Assembly: GCA_016707785.1 (NCBI GenBank)
Contig: JADJGZ010000056.1
Location: forward strand, 1 to 64,000
DNA length: 64,000 bases
Origin: Bacteroidales bacterium
GTDB taxonomy: Bacteria; Bacteroidota; Bacteroidia; Bacteroidales; UBA4417
Direction of reading: 5' to 3'
Below are positions 51,857 to 62,084 of this stretch, piece by piece. Numbering within the stretch: position 1 is the first letter of the stretch; each line of letters opens with the position of its first letter. Under the pieces are notes generated by a model. The model saw nothing but the letters and a program-made list of their open reading frames with translations. It had not been told where the DNA came from and ran no database searches. Made by a program: the position numbers and the translations under genes.

Positions 51857-53791
51857 TTATTTCTTGGCAGCTTCCGCTGGTTTTTTCAGATGTTCAGAAA
51901 GGAATTTTTCCATGGCATTATAGAAATCATAACGGTTTTCTTCGTTACCAAATCCATGGCCTTCGTTATCTTTTACCATATATTGTACTTCTATGCCTCT
52001 TTTCTTGAGGGCTTCCACCATTTGATCAGACTCAGCCTTATTTACGCGTGGGTCATTGGCTCCCTGGGCAACAAATAAAGGAGTTTTGATTTTATCTACA
52101 TGAAAAACCGGTGAGGCTTCTTTCATCAATACGCTGTCTTTTACAGGATCGCCAACCATTTCATACATCATATCAAGCATAGGCTTCCAGTAAGGAGGAA
52201 TGGTGTTCATGAAGGTAAACAAGTTCGAAACTCCTACATAATCAACAGCTGCAGCGTAGAGGTCCGGTGTAAAGGTTACTCCTGCAAGGGTGGCATATCC
52301 ACCATAGCTACCACCATAGATAGCAACTTTTGATTTATCGGCAATGCCTTTTTCAACGAGCCAGTTTACACCATCGGTGATATCATCCTGCATTTTCTTG
52401 CCCCATTCCTTGAACGAAGCTTCCCAGAATTTACGGCCATAACCGGTTGATCCGCGGTAGTTCATCTGGAACACAGCATACCCACGATTGGCAAGGAACT
52501 GAACTTCGGGATTGAAACCCCATCCGTCCCTGACCCATGGTCCACCATGAGGATTTACCACTACAGGAAGGTCCTTTGCGTTATCCATAGTATAGCCTTT
52601 GGGTAAAGTTAAATAACCATTGATGGTGAGACCATCGCGGCTCTTATATTCAACAGGAACCATACTGGCCATCTCGTTTTCATCCAACCACGGACCAATA
52701 TCAGTGATCTTATCAAGTTTGTTGGCGGTTCTATCATAGATGTAATAGGATCCCATCGATTTATCGCTGAAAGAATAGACGATATATTTATCCTCCGCTT
52801 TATTATTGGAAACGAATCCGAAATCGATATCTCCAAGCTCTTTTTTAAGATCGGATACCATATTTTCGAATTCCTTATCGAAGAAATGACGTTCACGTTT
52901 CCATGAAGTATACCTTGCAGCAGTGAGAACCTTACGTGCTTTTGAATAGAAAAGTCCATCCACATCATAATCCTTATTCTCATACAATACCTTTACTTCC
53001 TTGCCGGTACGGGGATCAAATTCAACAATCACCTGTTTGTCGCGGCCAAGGTTCGAGGATGCATAAAGATTCTTGTTATCGAATGTAAAGAACATGGGCG
53101 AAAGGGATTCCTTGAAACTGGTGGTAAGGACGGTCTTGAATTCGTCGGCTTCAGTTTCCCTGAATAGTATTGAAGTATTCACTCCATCCACAATGGCAGT
53201 AGCCAGTCGAAGTTTACCTTCATGGTCGGTCATCCAGGACTGAATATTACCCGGGTTTTCGGCAAGTATGGTAAGCTCGCCGGTATTGATGTTAAGACGA
53301 TAGGGGTCAAAAACCTGGGGATTTCTTTTATTAAGCCCAACGATAACGAATTCATCAATTTCAGGTAGATCATCAATTACTTCGGTACGTACCTTGTCGA
53401 AATCAGTAAGTCCAATGAGATTAGTCCCATCAATATTGACACCGAAAAGCTTGAAGTTTTCATCTCCACCGGTATCTTTCAGATAGAGGATACGGGAATT
53501 ATTCCCCCAGAAGAACCCTGCAATATCCCTGGCGGTATCGCTGGTCAATCTGGTTGCAGAATCCTTACCGATTTCCTGGACGAAAATGTTCATACGACGC
53601 ATATATGGAGCCATATAAGCGTAATATTTACCATCGGGTGATAATTCGAATCCTGATTTTTCAGGATTTTTGAAAAAATCCTCCACTGCATATTGCTTTG
53701 CAGGAGTGATTACTTCCTTATTCTTACATGCATTCACTGTTATCATGGCAATCAATAACAGCAAAGGAAGCCAAAATGTTGTTCGTTTCAT
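51857..53791 (-). CDS. S9-family prolyl oligopeptidase-like lipoprotein
   Basis: This 644-residue protein has a lipoprotein signal (C22 in TVNACKNKEV). A seven-bladed beta-propeller occupies ~40-380 (FELSPDGKYYAYMAPYMRR, FFWGNNSRILYLKD). The alpha/beta-hydrolase domain has the nucleophile S495 in YGGSYGGYATLAG, an acid in GANDPRVNKAE and the histidine in NEGHGFGNEENR. This matches dipeptidyl/acylaminoacyl peptidases that trim peptides in the periplasm. It is a single gene. Confidence 0.93.
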   Translation of the reverse strand: MKRTTFWLPLLLLIAMITVNACKNKEVITPAKQYAVEDFFKNPEKSGFELSPDGKYYAYMAPYMRRMNIFVQEIGKDSATRLTSDTARDIAGFFWGNNSRILYLKDTGGDENFKLFGVNIDGTNLIGLTDFDKVRTEVIDDLPEIDEFVIVGLNKRNPQVFDPYRLNINTGELTILAENPGNIQSWMTDHEGKLRLATAIVDGVNTSILFRETEADEFKTVLTTSFKESLSPMFFTFDNKNLYASSNLGRDKQVIVEFDPRTGKEVKVLYENKDYDVDGLFYSKARKVLTAARYTSWKRERHFFDKEFENMVSDLKKELGDIDFGFVSNNKAEDKYIVYSFSDKSMGSYYIYDRTANKLDKITDIGPWLDENEMASMVPVEYKSRDGLTINGYLTLPKGYTMDNAKDLPVVVNPHGGPWVRDGWGFNPEVQFLANRGYAVFQMNYRGSTGYGRKFWEASFKEWGKKMQDDITDGVNWLVEKGIADKSKVAIYGGSYGGYATLAGVTFTPDLYAAAVDYVGVSNLFTFMNTIPPYWKPMLDMMYEMVGDPVKDSVLMKEASPVFHVDKIKTPLFVAQGANDPRVNKAESDQMVEALKKRGIEVQYMVKDNEGHGFGNEENRYDFYNAMEKFLSEHLKKPAEAAKK

Positions 53792-54029
53792 GAAGTAAAT
53801 TTTAAGGGTTAATATAATTATGTGATCTTTTTTAATACAACTTTTGATAGCCGGAAGAAACTTCTGTATCCTTAGGCAAAAATACTTAAAACGTCCTATT
53901 TTTCAACTAGTTAACATTACATTTCGACAGGTTTCCCTTAATCATCTGTAAAACTACCCTAGTATTCGGTGAAAATGTTTCTGAGGAAAGGATGTTGATA
54001 GTAAATGAGTGTAGAAATACCAGTTTGAG

Positions 54030-54037
54030 TACTTTTG
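54030..54037 (+). promoter_or_regulatory. -7 promoter element of the AsmA-like gene
   Basis: TACTTTTG matches TAnnTTTG and lies 15 nt before ATG 54053. A TTG start at 54035 would fall inside it. Confidence 0.6.
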
Positions 54038-54052
54038 CGTTATTGCAGCATC

Positions 54053-56614
54053 ATGAATAAGAAGAGAATATATCGAATCCTATTTGTTTTATTGACTTTC
54101 CTGACGATAGCAGGAGTTGCCGGAATATTGCTTCAACAGTATTTTAACGATAAAATCAGGGATTTGTTCATCAGGGAACTTAACAAGCAGCTTTCAGCTG
54201 AAGTTCAGGTTCAACAAGTCAAACTCAGCGTGTTCAGGGATTTCCCATCTGCATCTGTAAGGGTTACGGGTTTGACTATGAAAGAAGCCGTGAAACGCCC
54301 CAATAAGGGAATATTGATGAAGGCGGGCCTTATTTCATTACGTTTCAGTTTGTTTGATCTTTTCACCAATAATATATCGGTGACTAACATCATGATTTCC
54401 AATGCAAAGTTCAATATGCGGGAGTACCGGGATGGCACCGATAATTATCACTTCTGGAAATCATCAGGTGCCAAAACAGGCAAAGACCTAAAAATCGATC
54501 TGCAAAAAATCATCATACTGAATAGCCGTATCACCTACCTCGATGAATCATCAGGTGAGGATTACCGTTTCATGTTGAAAGAGACTTTGATGAAGGGAAA
54601 GTTTTCATCTGACGAATACCTGTTGGATGCTTCCGGGGATCTGAATATTGAATTGTTTACCAGTAATCATATCAATTACCTGAAAGACCGTAATACCGCC
54701 CTTGAAATTATTATGAAAATAGAGGATTCAAAGGGCTTTTACCAGATTCAGAAAGGGAACATTCGTTTTGCCGAATTGGGTTTAGGCGTGAAGGGAACCA
54801 TATTACACAGTAATAATCTGAAAGAAATCGACCTTTCCATTGAAACTACCTCAGCTACATTATCTGAATTGGTTTCCACCATCCCTGCAAAGTACCTTAA
54901 GCAGCTTGATGATTACAGGTTTGAAGGGGATGCCATACTAACAGCCAAGGTAAAGGGGAGTTACAACGGCAGTGAAATCCCTGCTATACAAGCTCAGTTA
55001 TCACTGGTTGAAGGGGTGATAGGCAAGAAAAGTGCAAGGGTTTCCCTCGAAGACGTCAGTTTATCAGCAACATATAACTCCGGACAGAATCGCAATAATG
55101 AACAGCTTAGTATTAATGAAATAAAAGGGAAACTCAGGAATGGCTTCATTTCAGGCAATCTAAAGATGACGGGATTCAAATCCAGTATGATTAAAGCTAC
55201 CCTGAAAGCCGATGTAGATCTTAATGATGCCAAAGAACTGCTGAATACCGATACCATTACAGAAATGAATGGAAGACTATTGTTAGATGGTGTTTTTGAA
55301 GGACGATTGGCAGATTTGAATAAACCCGCATTGACTGATCTTCCCCGCTGCCGGCTTTCAGGAAAGCTGCAGGTTTCAAAAGCTGTACTCGGACTTAAGG
55401 GTTATTCGCTTCCGATGGAAAAAATAGACGGAGAAATGCTCTTTGCAAACAATTCCCTTCAACTCCGGAATCTCTCATTCCTGATGGGGAAAAGTGATTT
55501 CAAGGCTAAGGGTAATGTAGAAAACCTGATGGCCTGGCTACTGGTGAAAAATCAAAAACTTAGTTTTCAGGGAGATATATCTTCTAATCGGACGGATTGG
55601 GATGAGATATCGGAAAGTAGTTCAGGAAGTGGAGAGTATCATTTTACCTTGCCTTCAGATATTGAAATTCAGGGATTGCGCCTGCATGTTAAAAATTTCA
55701 CTTTCAGGAAATTCCAGGCAGCTTCAATTTCTGCAGACTTAAAGATGAAAAACAAGGTGATATCAGCAACAAATATCCTGATGCAATCCATGAAAGGTGT
55801 TGTTAGCGGACAAGCATCCATTAATGGTTCAAGTCAGGATCATGCTTTGATTCAATGTAAGGTTACTATCAGCAAAGTAAACCTGAAGAGTCTTTTTGCA
55901 GAATTCGGAAATTTTGGCACCACTGATCTTACCCATGAAAACCTTGATGGAACTATTACAGCGGATGTTGTATTTGCTTCTGTTATGTATCCCAATCTTG
56001 ATATGGACCTGCCGTCGGTAAAAGCCCATGCTGATATCCGTGTGGAAAACGGCCGTCTTGTAAATTATGAACCAATGAAAGGTCTTTCTAAATTCCTGAG
56101 GGTGGAAGACCTGGCAGATATCCGTTTTGAAACACTTCAAAACCAGATTGATATTGCAAATAGAATCATTTATATACCGGTAATGCAGATCAAATCCAGT
56201 GCTATCGATCTGAACCTTATGGGAACCCATACTTTCGACAATGAGTTGGATTATCATTTCAGCCTGTCATTAGCGGACCTGATGGCTGCTAAATTCAACA
56301 AAAGAAACCCGGGATATAACAAAACATCAGAGTTTGGGCCTATAGAGGATGATGGCCGTGGAAGGACGATGGTTTATGTTTCTATGACCGGAACAGTTGA
56401 TAATCCGGTATTTGCATATGATAAGAAAGCAGTGAGGGATAAAATTGCCACTCAACTGAAAAGCCAGAAAGTTGAACTTAAGGAGGTATTTAAAAAAGAA
56501 TTCGGAGGTGGACAGGATTCAATCATGTCTAAACAACAGACAAAAGAGAAAACGATACAGAAAAAACAAGAGGAAGGGAAGTTTGTGATTGAATGGGATG
56601 ATGATAAAAAATGA
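54053..56614 (+). CDS. AsmA-family envelope protein
   Basis: The start MNKKRIYRILFVLLTFLTIA at 54053 gives 853 residues; a TTG six codons upstream overlaps the promoter. One N-terminal membrane helix is followed by the AsmA N-terminal pattern (LNKQLSAEVQVQQVKLSVFRDFPSASVRV, in part QQVKLSVFRDFPSASVRV), and the C-terminal part has the AsmA-type end (YHFSLSLADLMAAKFNK). The end is lysine- and glutamine-rich. AsmA-like proteins bridge the envelope and are linked to lipid transport and outer-membrane homeostasis. The large size fits members such as the TamB/AsmA group. Confidence 0.88.
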   Translation: MNKKRIYRILFVLLTFLTIAGVAGILLQQYFNDKIRDLFIRELNKQLSAEVQVQQVKLSVFRDFPSASVRVTGLTMKEAVKRPNKGILMKAGLISLRFSLFDLFTNNISVTNIMISNAKFNMREYRDGTDNYHFWKSSGAKTGKDLKIDLQKIIILNSRITYLDESSGEDYRFMLKETLMKGKFSSDEYLLDASGDLNIELFTSNHINYLKDRNTALEIIMKIEDSKGFYQIQKGNIRFAELGLGVKGTILHSNNLKEIDLSIETTSATLSELVSTIPAKYLKQLDDYRFEGDAILTAKVKGSYNGSEIPAIQAQLSLVEGVIGKKSARVSLEDVSLSATYNSGQNRNNEQLSINEIKGKLRNGFISGNLKMTGFKSSMIKATLKADVDLNDAKELLNTDTITEMNGRLLLDGVFEGRLADLNKPALTDLPRCRLSGKLQVSKAVLGLKGYSLPMEKIDGEMLFANNSLQLRNLSFLMGKSDFKAKGNVENLMAWLLVKNQKLSFQGDISSNRTDWDEISESSSGSGEYHFTLPSDIEIQGLRLHVKNFTFRKFQAASISADLKMKNKVISATNILMQSMKGVVSGQASINGSSQDHALIQCKVTISKVNLKSLFAEFGNFGTTDLTHENLDGTITADVVFASVMYPNLDMDLPSVKAHADIRVENGRLVNYEPMKGLSKFLRVEDLADIRFETLQNQIDIANRIIYIPVMQIKSSAIDLNLMGTHTFDNELDYHFSLSLADLMAAKFNKRNPGYNKTSEFGPIEDDGRGRTMVYVSMTGTVDNPVFAYDKKAVRDKIATQLKSQKVELKEVFKKEFGGGQDSIMSKQQTKEKTIQKKQEEGKFVIEWDDDKK

Positions 56615-56621
56615 TGAAAGA

Positions 56622-56783
56622 ATTCGACAATTTGACGATTTGACGATTTGACGATTCGACGATTCGACGACGATTCGACGACGATTCGACGATTCGACGA
56701 TTCGACGATTTCCCGAATGGAAGCCTTTGGCTCGACAATTTGACAATTTGAAAATTCGACAATTTGAAAATTTGAAAATGAGG
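56622..56783. repeat. GACGATTT/GACGATTC 8-bp tandem repeat with inserted motif
   Basis: About ten units of GACGATTT or GACGATTC (some as GACGACGATTC) are followed by the motif at 56709-56733 and then by GACAATTT/GAAAATTT units. It is the reverse complement of the family at 39244-39461. The gap 56615-57006 has no gene; G-rich runs at 56849-56880 resemble the CCCCCTTT elements. Confidence 0.85.
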
Positions 56784-57006
56784 AGATGCGCTGAATGGAG
56801 TATTTAGATTAGAATGAAAAACATTATAGGTGGCTACTCCCCTTATTTAGGGGGCGGGGGACATTGGGGCGGGTGGGGGCTATCCAATTTTGCCCTATTC
56901 GGCAATTTGAAAATTTTGGTAATAGGGAAATGTGAGAATGTGGTTAGTGCAAATTAATGTAAATATTAACGACATTTGCTAATATCACCTGACTTAGAAT
57001 AACTTC

Positions 57007-57906
57007 ATGAAATACAATGAACTAATATATCCCCCGGGATCGGGAAAGAAACTGGAAGCCTTTTCTACTGAGAGTTCCGGACAGTATAAAAGCAAGAAGG
57101 ATGCAGAGAAAGACCTGGTCACTGGCATTGAAGAACTATCCAAATTGCAGGATCTGCTGTATGCCCACGATCAGTTCTCGGTGCTGATTATCTTCCAGGC
57201 AATGGATGCGGCAGGAAAGGATGGTACAATAAAACATGTGATGTCAGGGATCAATCCTCAGGGTTGTCATATTACCAGTTTTAAGGCACCGTCTCAGGAA
57301 GAGCTTGATCATGACTACCTGTGGAGATGCATGAAACAATTACCTGAACGGGGACGTATTGGAATTTTCAATCGTTCCTATTATGAAGAGGTGCTGGTAA
57401 CCCGGGTCCATCCTGAATATCTGCAGTACCAGAAATTGCCGGAATTAAAGAATGACTCCGATAAAGATCCTGAATTCTGGAAACAGCGCTATGATGACAT
57501 TAATCATTTTGAGAAATACCTTTCAAATAATGGTACCCTGATTCTTAAATTTTTCTTGCATGTTTCTAAGGAAGAACAAAAGGTCAGGCTACTGGAACGA
57601 ATTATGGATCCTTCTAAAAACTGGAAGTTCAATATCCAGGACGTGAATGAGCGGGAGCTTTGGCCGGAATATATGAAAGCCTACGAAGAAATGCTTAAGC
57701 ATACATCAACTTCCACCGCTCCCTGGTATGTAATTCCTGCCGACAAGAAGTGGTTTATGCGGACTGCTGTTAGCCGCATCATCCTTGAGAGGGTTAAAAA
57801 CCTCAACCTGCATTATCCAAAAATCACCAGTCAGCAAAAGAAAGACCTGGCGAAAGCCAAAGAAATGCTTGAAGGGAAACCTGTTCCCTCAAAACCTGCT
57901 AAATAA
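57007..57906 (+). CDS. Polyphosphate kinase 2 (PPK2) family protein
   Basis: This 299-residue protein shows the PPK2 fold: FSVLIIFQAMDAAGKDGTI (Walker A-like AMDAAGKDG), SGINPQGCHITSFKAPS, HDYLWRCMKQLPERGRIGIF and the Walker-B/lid region FNRSYYEEVLVTRVHPE. PPK2 enzymes phosphorylate nucleoside mono- or diphosphates with polyphosphate. The length and motif details fit single-domain class III enzymes, which use AMP and ADP; the class is inferred. The histidine kinase gene starts 22 bp downstream. Confidence 0.93.
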   Translation: MKYNELIYPPGSGKKLEAFSTESSGQYKSKKDAEKDLVTGIEELSKLQDLLYAHDQFSVLIIFQAMDAAGKDGTIKHVMSGINPQGCHITSFKAPSQEELDHDYLWRCMKQLPERGRIGIFNRSYYEEVLVTRVHPEYLQYQKLPELKNDSDKDPEFWKQRYDDINHFEKYLSNNGTLILKFFLHVSKEEQKVRLLERIMDPSKNWKFNIQDVNERELWPEYMKAYEEMLKHTSTSTAPWYVIPADKKWFMRTAVSRIILERVKNLNLHYPKITSQQKKDLAKAKEMLEGKPVPSKPAK

Positions 57907-57928
57907 AATAACATTATCCATTCAAAAC

Positions 57929-59464
57929 ATGGGAATCCGGTTCGTTGGTATTGATAAGTCTGACTTTTATAAGAAGAAACGGTTGTGGAAGATTGTACTG
58001 ATGTTTTTTGCACTGGTAATTATCAGCGTTTCATTGTGGTATTCCAATGTTTTGGTACATAAGATCGCCCAGGATGAACGTTCCAAAATAAAGACATGGG
58101 CAAATGCTATTCAGCACAGGGCGAAGCTTGTAAACTCAACACGTGAGTTTTTCCGTCAGATCCAGGTGGAAGAGAGAAAAAGAGTAGAGTTTTATGCAGA
58201 AGCTCAAACACGGGTAGCAAAAGCGGGACCGGAGGAGGATATCGGACTGTACCTTGAAATAATCGAAAATAATAATTCAATACCGGTTGTACTAACGGAT
58301 GATAAAGGCATCGTATTGAATTCTCGCAACCTTGATTTCCCTATTGAAACAGGTATTAAGATCACTCATGAAAGGTTAAAGGATTTTCTTACATACGATC
58401 CAATTATCAGCTCCAATTTCGGAGTAAAAAATTATATCTATTACAAGGATTCAAAACTATTCACTGACGTACAAAATGTATTGAATAACCTTGTGAATTC
58501 TTTTTTCAGTGAGGTAGTCAATAATTCAGCATCTGTGCCTGTGGTGATCACTGACAGCACACAGACAAAAGTTACTTATTCAGGACATGTTGATACAATT
58601 CTGATCAGGGATTCTGCTTATCTATCACACCTTATTGATGAGATGATATATGAGAATGATCCCATTGTGATTGAGGTAGCAGATAGGGGAAAGAATTTTA
58701 TTTATTACAAGGATTCATTTGTTCTGACACAACTTCGGTATTTCCCCTATATCCAGTTAGCAATTATTGGAATTTTTCTTTTTGTTGCTTACCTGATCTT
58801 CAGCACTTCACGCCGCTCGGAACAGAACCAGGTTTGGGTTGGATTGGCCAAAGAAACAGCTCACCAGTTAGGTACTCCCCTCTCCTCAATGATGGCCTGG
58901 GTCGATTACCTGGAAACCAAAGGGGTTGATCAGGATACTATCATGGAATTACATAAGGATGTGAACCGACTGAAAACAGTTACTGATAGGTTCTCGAAAA
59001 TTGGCTCCACACCTATTCTTAAACAGGAAGATATTATCGAACTGATTAATCAGTCGGTGACATACCTTAAAACCAGGACTTCACAAAAAATTCAGTTCTA
59101 TATCAATGTGATACCTGGTAAGGCTGCAATCATGGTTCCCCTTAACTATCAACTTTTTGACTGGGTAATTGAAAACCTTGTGAAAAACGCGGTTGATGCG
59201 ATGTCAAGGTCAGGATCTATTACCATAGATATCTTTGATGAAGAAAATACTGTTATAATAGATGTTACAGATAGTGGAAAAGGGATGCCCAGGAAAATGT
59301 TTAAAACCATTTTTAATCCCGGATTCTCAAGTAAGCAACGTGGCTGGGGCCTGGGGTTATCACTCTCAAAACGAATTATTCGGGAGTATCATAAAGGTAA
59401 AATCTTTGTTAAAAGCTCGAATATCGGCAAAGGGACAACCTTTCGGATTATCTTGAATAAGTAA
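57929..59464 (+). CDS. Membrane sensor histidine kinase
   Basis: The start MGIRFVGIDKSDFYKKKRLW at 57929 gives 511 residues; an upstream ATG at 57785 lies inside PPK2 and is rejected. Two membrane helices (IVLMFFALVIISVSLWYS near 25 and LAIIGIFLFVAYLIFS near 285) enclose a periplasmic sensor of about 240 residues. The H box has H312 in KETAHQLGTPLSSM. The ATPase part has the N box ENLVKNAVDAM, G1 DSGKGMP, F box TIFNPGFSS and G2 GWGLGLSLS. The ligand is unknown and no response regulator gene is adjacent. The 22-bp spacing suggests an operon with PPK2. Confidence 0.93.
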   Translation: MGIRFVGIDKSDFYKKKRLWKIVLMFFALVIISVSLWYSNVLVHKIAQDERSKIKTWANAIQHRAKLVNSTREFFRQIQVEERKRVEFYAEAQTRVAKAGPEEDIGLYLEIIENNNSIPVVLTDDKGIVLNSRNLDFPIETGIKITHERLKDFLTYDPIISSNFGVKNYIYYKDSKLFTDVQNVLNNLVNSFFSEVVNNSASVPVVITDSTQTKVTYSGHVDTILIRDSAYLSHLIDEMIYENDPIVIEVADRGKNFIYYKDSFVLTQLRYFPYIQLAIIGIFLFVAYLIFSTSRRSEQNQVWVGLAKETAHQLGTPLSSMMAWVDYLETKGVDQDTIMELHKDVNRLKTVTDRFSKIGSTPILKQEDIIELINQSVTYLKTRTSQKIQFYINVIPGKAAIMVPLNYQLFDWVIENLVKNAVDAMSRSGSITIDIFDEENTVIIDVTDSGKGMPRKMFKTIFNPGFSSKQRGWGLGLSLSKRIIREYHKGKIFVKSSNIGKGTTFRIILNK

Positions 59465-59593
59465 GCTATTCAGATACAAATGACACTTATCAGTAAATGA
59501 ATGGACAACTTCACTGATCCATTTGTGAAAATTGGATCAATCTGTGAATTTCAGGCCCTGTTCTTCCTAAAACAATTATCTCCACCTTAACGT

Positions 59594-60721
59594 ATGTCAG
59601 GAATCTACCTTCATATCCCTTACTGCAAACAAAAATGTCATTATTGCAACTTCTATTCAGTTGCAAACAAAATGCATAGGGAAGAGATTGTTCCGATGAT
59701 GATGAGAGAACTCAAATTACAGAAGGATTATCTGGAAGGAGCATCCATAAACACTATCTATTTTGGCGGGGGCACCCCATCATTGCTTTCCGGCGATGAA
59801 ATCTCCCTACTTTTATCCGGGATTCAGGAATTATTTCACGTGGAACCTAATGCTGAAATTACACTTGAAGCAAATCCTGATGACTTAACCCCAGTCAGAA
59901 TCAAGAACCTTATTCATACAGGAATAAACCGCCTGAGTATCGGAATCCAGTCTTTTTCCGATCAGGATTTAGTATTTCTCAACAGGGTGCATTCAGGTAA
60001 ACAAGCTAAAACTTGTATAAAACGTGCTCAGGATGCAGGCTTCACCGACCTTAGCATTGACCTGATTTATGGGATCCCCACTTTGTCGTCAGATCAATGG
60101 GAATATAACCTCATGACGGCCCTGGATTTTGATATCCCCCACATATCTGCCTATGCCCTTACCGTTGAGGATAAGACCCCTCTGGCCGTGATGATCCGTA
60201 AGGGTAAAATGCCTGACGTAAACGATGCAGTTCAGTTGCAGCATTTCGAAATGCTTCTTGATCTATTGAATGCCCACGGCTATCAGCATTATGAGATATC
60301 AAATTTCTGTTTACCCGGGAAATATGCCAGGCATAATACCTCCTACTGGAAAGGGATTCCCTATCTGGGTATTGGTCCATCAGCCCATTCTTTCAATGGA
60401 GAATCAAGACAGTGGAATGTGTCAGGTATCACTCCATATATTCAGGCACTTAAAGGAGGGAAATTGCCCTTTGAAAAAGAGGTCCTAAGCCAATCTCAAA
60501 AATTCAATGAATACATCATGACCTCCCTTCGTACAATATGGGGGTGTGATCTTTCACATATTGAAAAAACCTTCGGGAAGGAGTGGCTTCAGCAAACCAT
60601 AGAGGATGCATCCATTCATATCAAAAATGAAAGCCTGACTTTACAGAATGATCATCTTACCCTTACTAAAAAAGGGAAATTCCGGGCCGATGGCATTGCT
60701 GCAGATTTTTTCAGAGTATGA
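59594..60721 (+). CDS. hemW: HemW-like radical SAM protein
   Basis: This 375-residue protein begins SGIYLHIPYCKQKCHYCNF, with the radical SAM cysteines C11, C15 and C18. IYFGGGTPSLL, LEANPDDLT, GINRLSIGIQSFSD and YEISNFC are typical of HemW and HemN relatives. HemW was long labelled oxygen-independent coproporphyrinogen oxidase but is thought to be a haem chaperone. The length fits HemW and is shorter than HemN (about 450). Its C-terminal domain has the usual MTSLRTIWGCD. Confidence 0.92.
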   Translation: MSGIYLHIPYCKQKCHYCNFYSVANKMHREEIVPMMMRELKLQKDYLEGASINTIYFGGGTPSLLSGDEISLLLSGIQELFHVEPNAEITLEANPDDLTPVRIKNLIHTGINRLSIGIQSFSDQDLVFLNRVHSGKQAKTCIKRAQDAGFTDLSIDLIYGIPTLSSDQWEYNLMTALDFDIPHISAYALTVEDKTPLAVMIRKGKMPDVNDAVQLQHFEMLLDLLNAHGYQHYEISNFCLPGKYARHNTSYWKGIPYLGIGPSAHSFNGESRQWNVSGITPYIQALKGGKLPFEKEVLSQSQKFNEYIMTSLRTIWGCDLSHIEKTFGKEWLQQTIEDASIHIKNESLTLQNDHLTLTKKGKFRADGIAADFFRV

Positions 60722-60798
60722 AGAGTAGCTGGATGGCTTATTGAGTTTTGTAAAAGTTCACTGAAACACCTGAACTTCCATAGGCAAAAAATTTCAAC

Positions 60799-61872
60799 TT
60801 ATAGATTGAGTCTGAATTCCAGTCTGACAGGTTGATGGTTTGAATTGTTAAAACCAGTTTCTGCTGTCCTCACCGATTTCAACTCTACATTTGGTGAAAT
60901 CACAAAAAAATCAAATACTGTTGTAGGGGTTTTACCAGGAATATAAGGTGCAGCTACCTCACGACTGGTGCTTCTAATGGAATCATAAGCCCATTGCCAG
61001 CCTTGCGGAAGGAAATCACGGGGCATTCCCGGATGAATTCCTGTGGCCACATTTCCATCCTTTATGAATGTGGGATCATAAGTTGCAGGAGATTGGTTCC
61101 ACCCCCCTCCAACAATTACATAATTACCTGCATTAAATTCCCTTTCCATGGTCTTTTTCAGCAGGGATAGTTCTTGTTTCCTGACTTCGGCAGCATCACT
61201 GTCTGGTGAATTATGGGTATTGATTAACACCAGGTCTTTGCCACTTTTGGTGGGAATCCGGGTGAGCAGGAAACATTGTTTGGGCCTAAATAATTCACTT
61301 GGCCATTCATCGGGAGAAGGATAGGCATACCGTAATGCTTCAGAAACTTTGTATTGACTCAAGGTCACAATACCGGCATCAACCTTTCCCATGGGTTCAG
61401 AAATGGGAACCGGAACAAATCCTGCTTTATAGTTCGGAGCAAAGAAGTAGGAGTATCCTGACATCTTCTCCATTAATCCTTTGAATTGATTGTCGTTGTA
61501 AGAACGTTTGGAATTCCTGTCTATTTCCTGGAGCATGATGAACGAAGGCTGGCTAAGTGAAGCCACTGTATTCAATATACTATTTATATAAGACTGGTAT
61601 TGCTCCTTTGATGGCCGGACCTGCTTCCCTCCTTCGTTAAAAAAATCCATTTCCTTACCCAATCCAGCATGTCCGATATTCCATGTGAAAACGGTAAGGG
61701 GTTCATTACCGATCGAATCCATGGCTGTAGAGCCGAATGCTCCAAGTGTTACAATATCCTTAGGCTTAAATTGGTTTATTGTGGCATTGATCAGAAACAC
61801 AACAGGTATTGCAATCGCCAGCAATACAATACTTGAAATAATTACTATCAGCCTTTTCTTTCCCTTTTTCAT
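60799..61872 (-). CDS. Endonuclease/exonuclease/phosphatase (EEP)-family protein with altered catalytic motif
   Basis: This 357-residue protein has an N-terminal membrane anchor (RLIVIISSIVLLAIAIPVVF). The EEP fold is marked by VFTWNIGHAGLG, MLQEIDRNSKRS, VLINTHNSPDSD, VIVGGGWNQSP, FDFFVISPN and the final NSNHQPVRLEF with the catalytic histidine. In the family the fourth motif is normally G-D-x-N; here G257 replaces the metal-binding aspartate before W258 and N259. The protein may therefore be inactive or altered. Its substrate (nucleic acid, phospholipid or phosphoester) is unknown. Confidence 0.82.
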   Translation of the reverse strand: MKKGKKRLIVIISSIVLLAIAIPVVFLINATINQFKPKDIVTLGAFGSTAMDSIGNEPLTVFTWNIGHAGLGKEMDFFNEGGKQVRPSKEQYQSYINSILNTVASLSQPSFIMLQEIDRNSKRSYNDNQFKGLMEKMSGYSYFFAPNYKAGFVPVPISEPMGKVDAGIVTLSQYKVSEALRYAYPSPDEWPSELFRPKQCFLLTRIPTKSGKDLVLINTHNSPDSDAAEVRKQELSLLKKTMEREFNAGNYVIVGGGWNQSPATYDPTFIKDGNVATGIHPGMPRDFLPQGWQWAYDSIRSTSREVAAPYIPGKTPTTVFDFFVISPNVELKSVRTAETGFNNSNHQPVRLEFRLNL

Positions 61873-62084
61873 AAAATCAAATGTTAAACATTGTATTCCG
61901 TTGCTATTTCATTTTGCAAATCATGAGTCAGTGAATGCAACGGCATTAATGGCTCTGCAATGATATTACTTTGCAATACCATTGCGATTCAGTACAAATT
62001 GGAGACATAGGATTCTACATCTCCGGCGAAAATAAATTTTTTTCGTTAATTTAGCCTCGCATTCCAACCAAATTAAGGAAACTC

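Noticed and set aside
57785..57928. ATG 57785 as start of the histidine kinase
   Set aside because: It would overlap PPK2 by 122 bases and add a basic segment unlike any sensor kinase N-terminus; MGIRFVG at 57929 is followed by a membrane helix.
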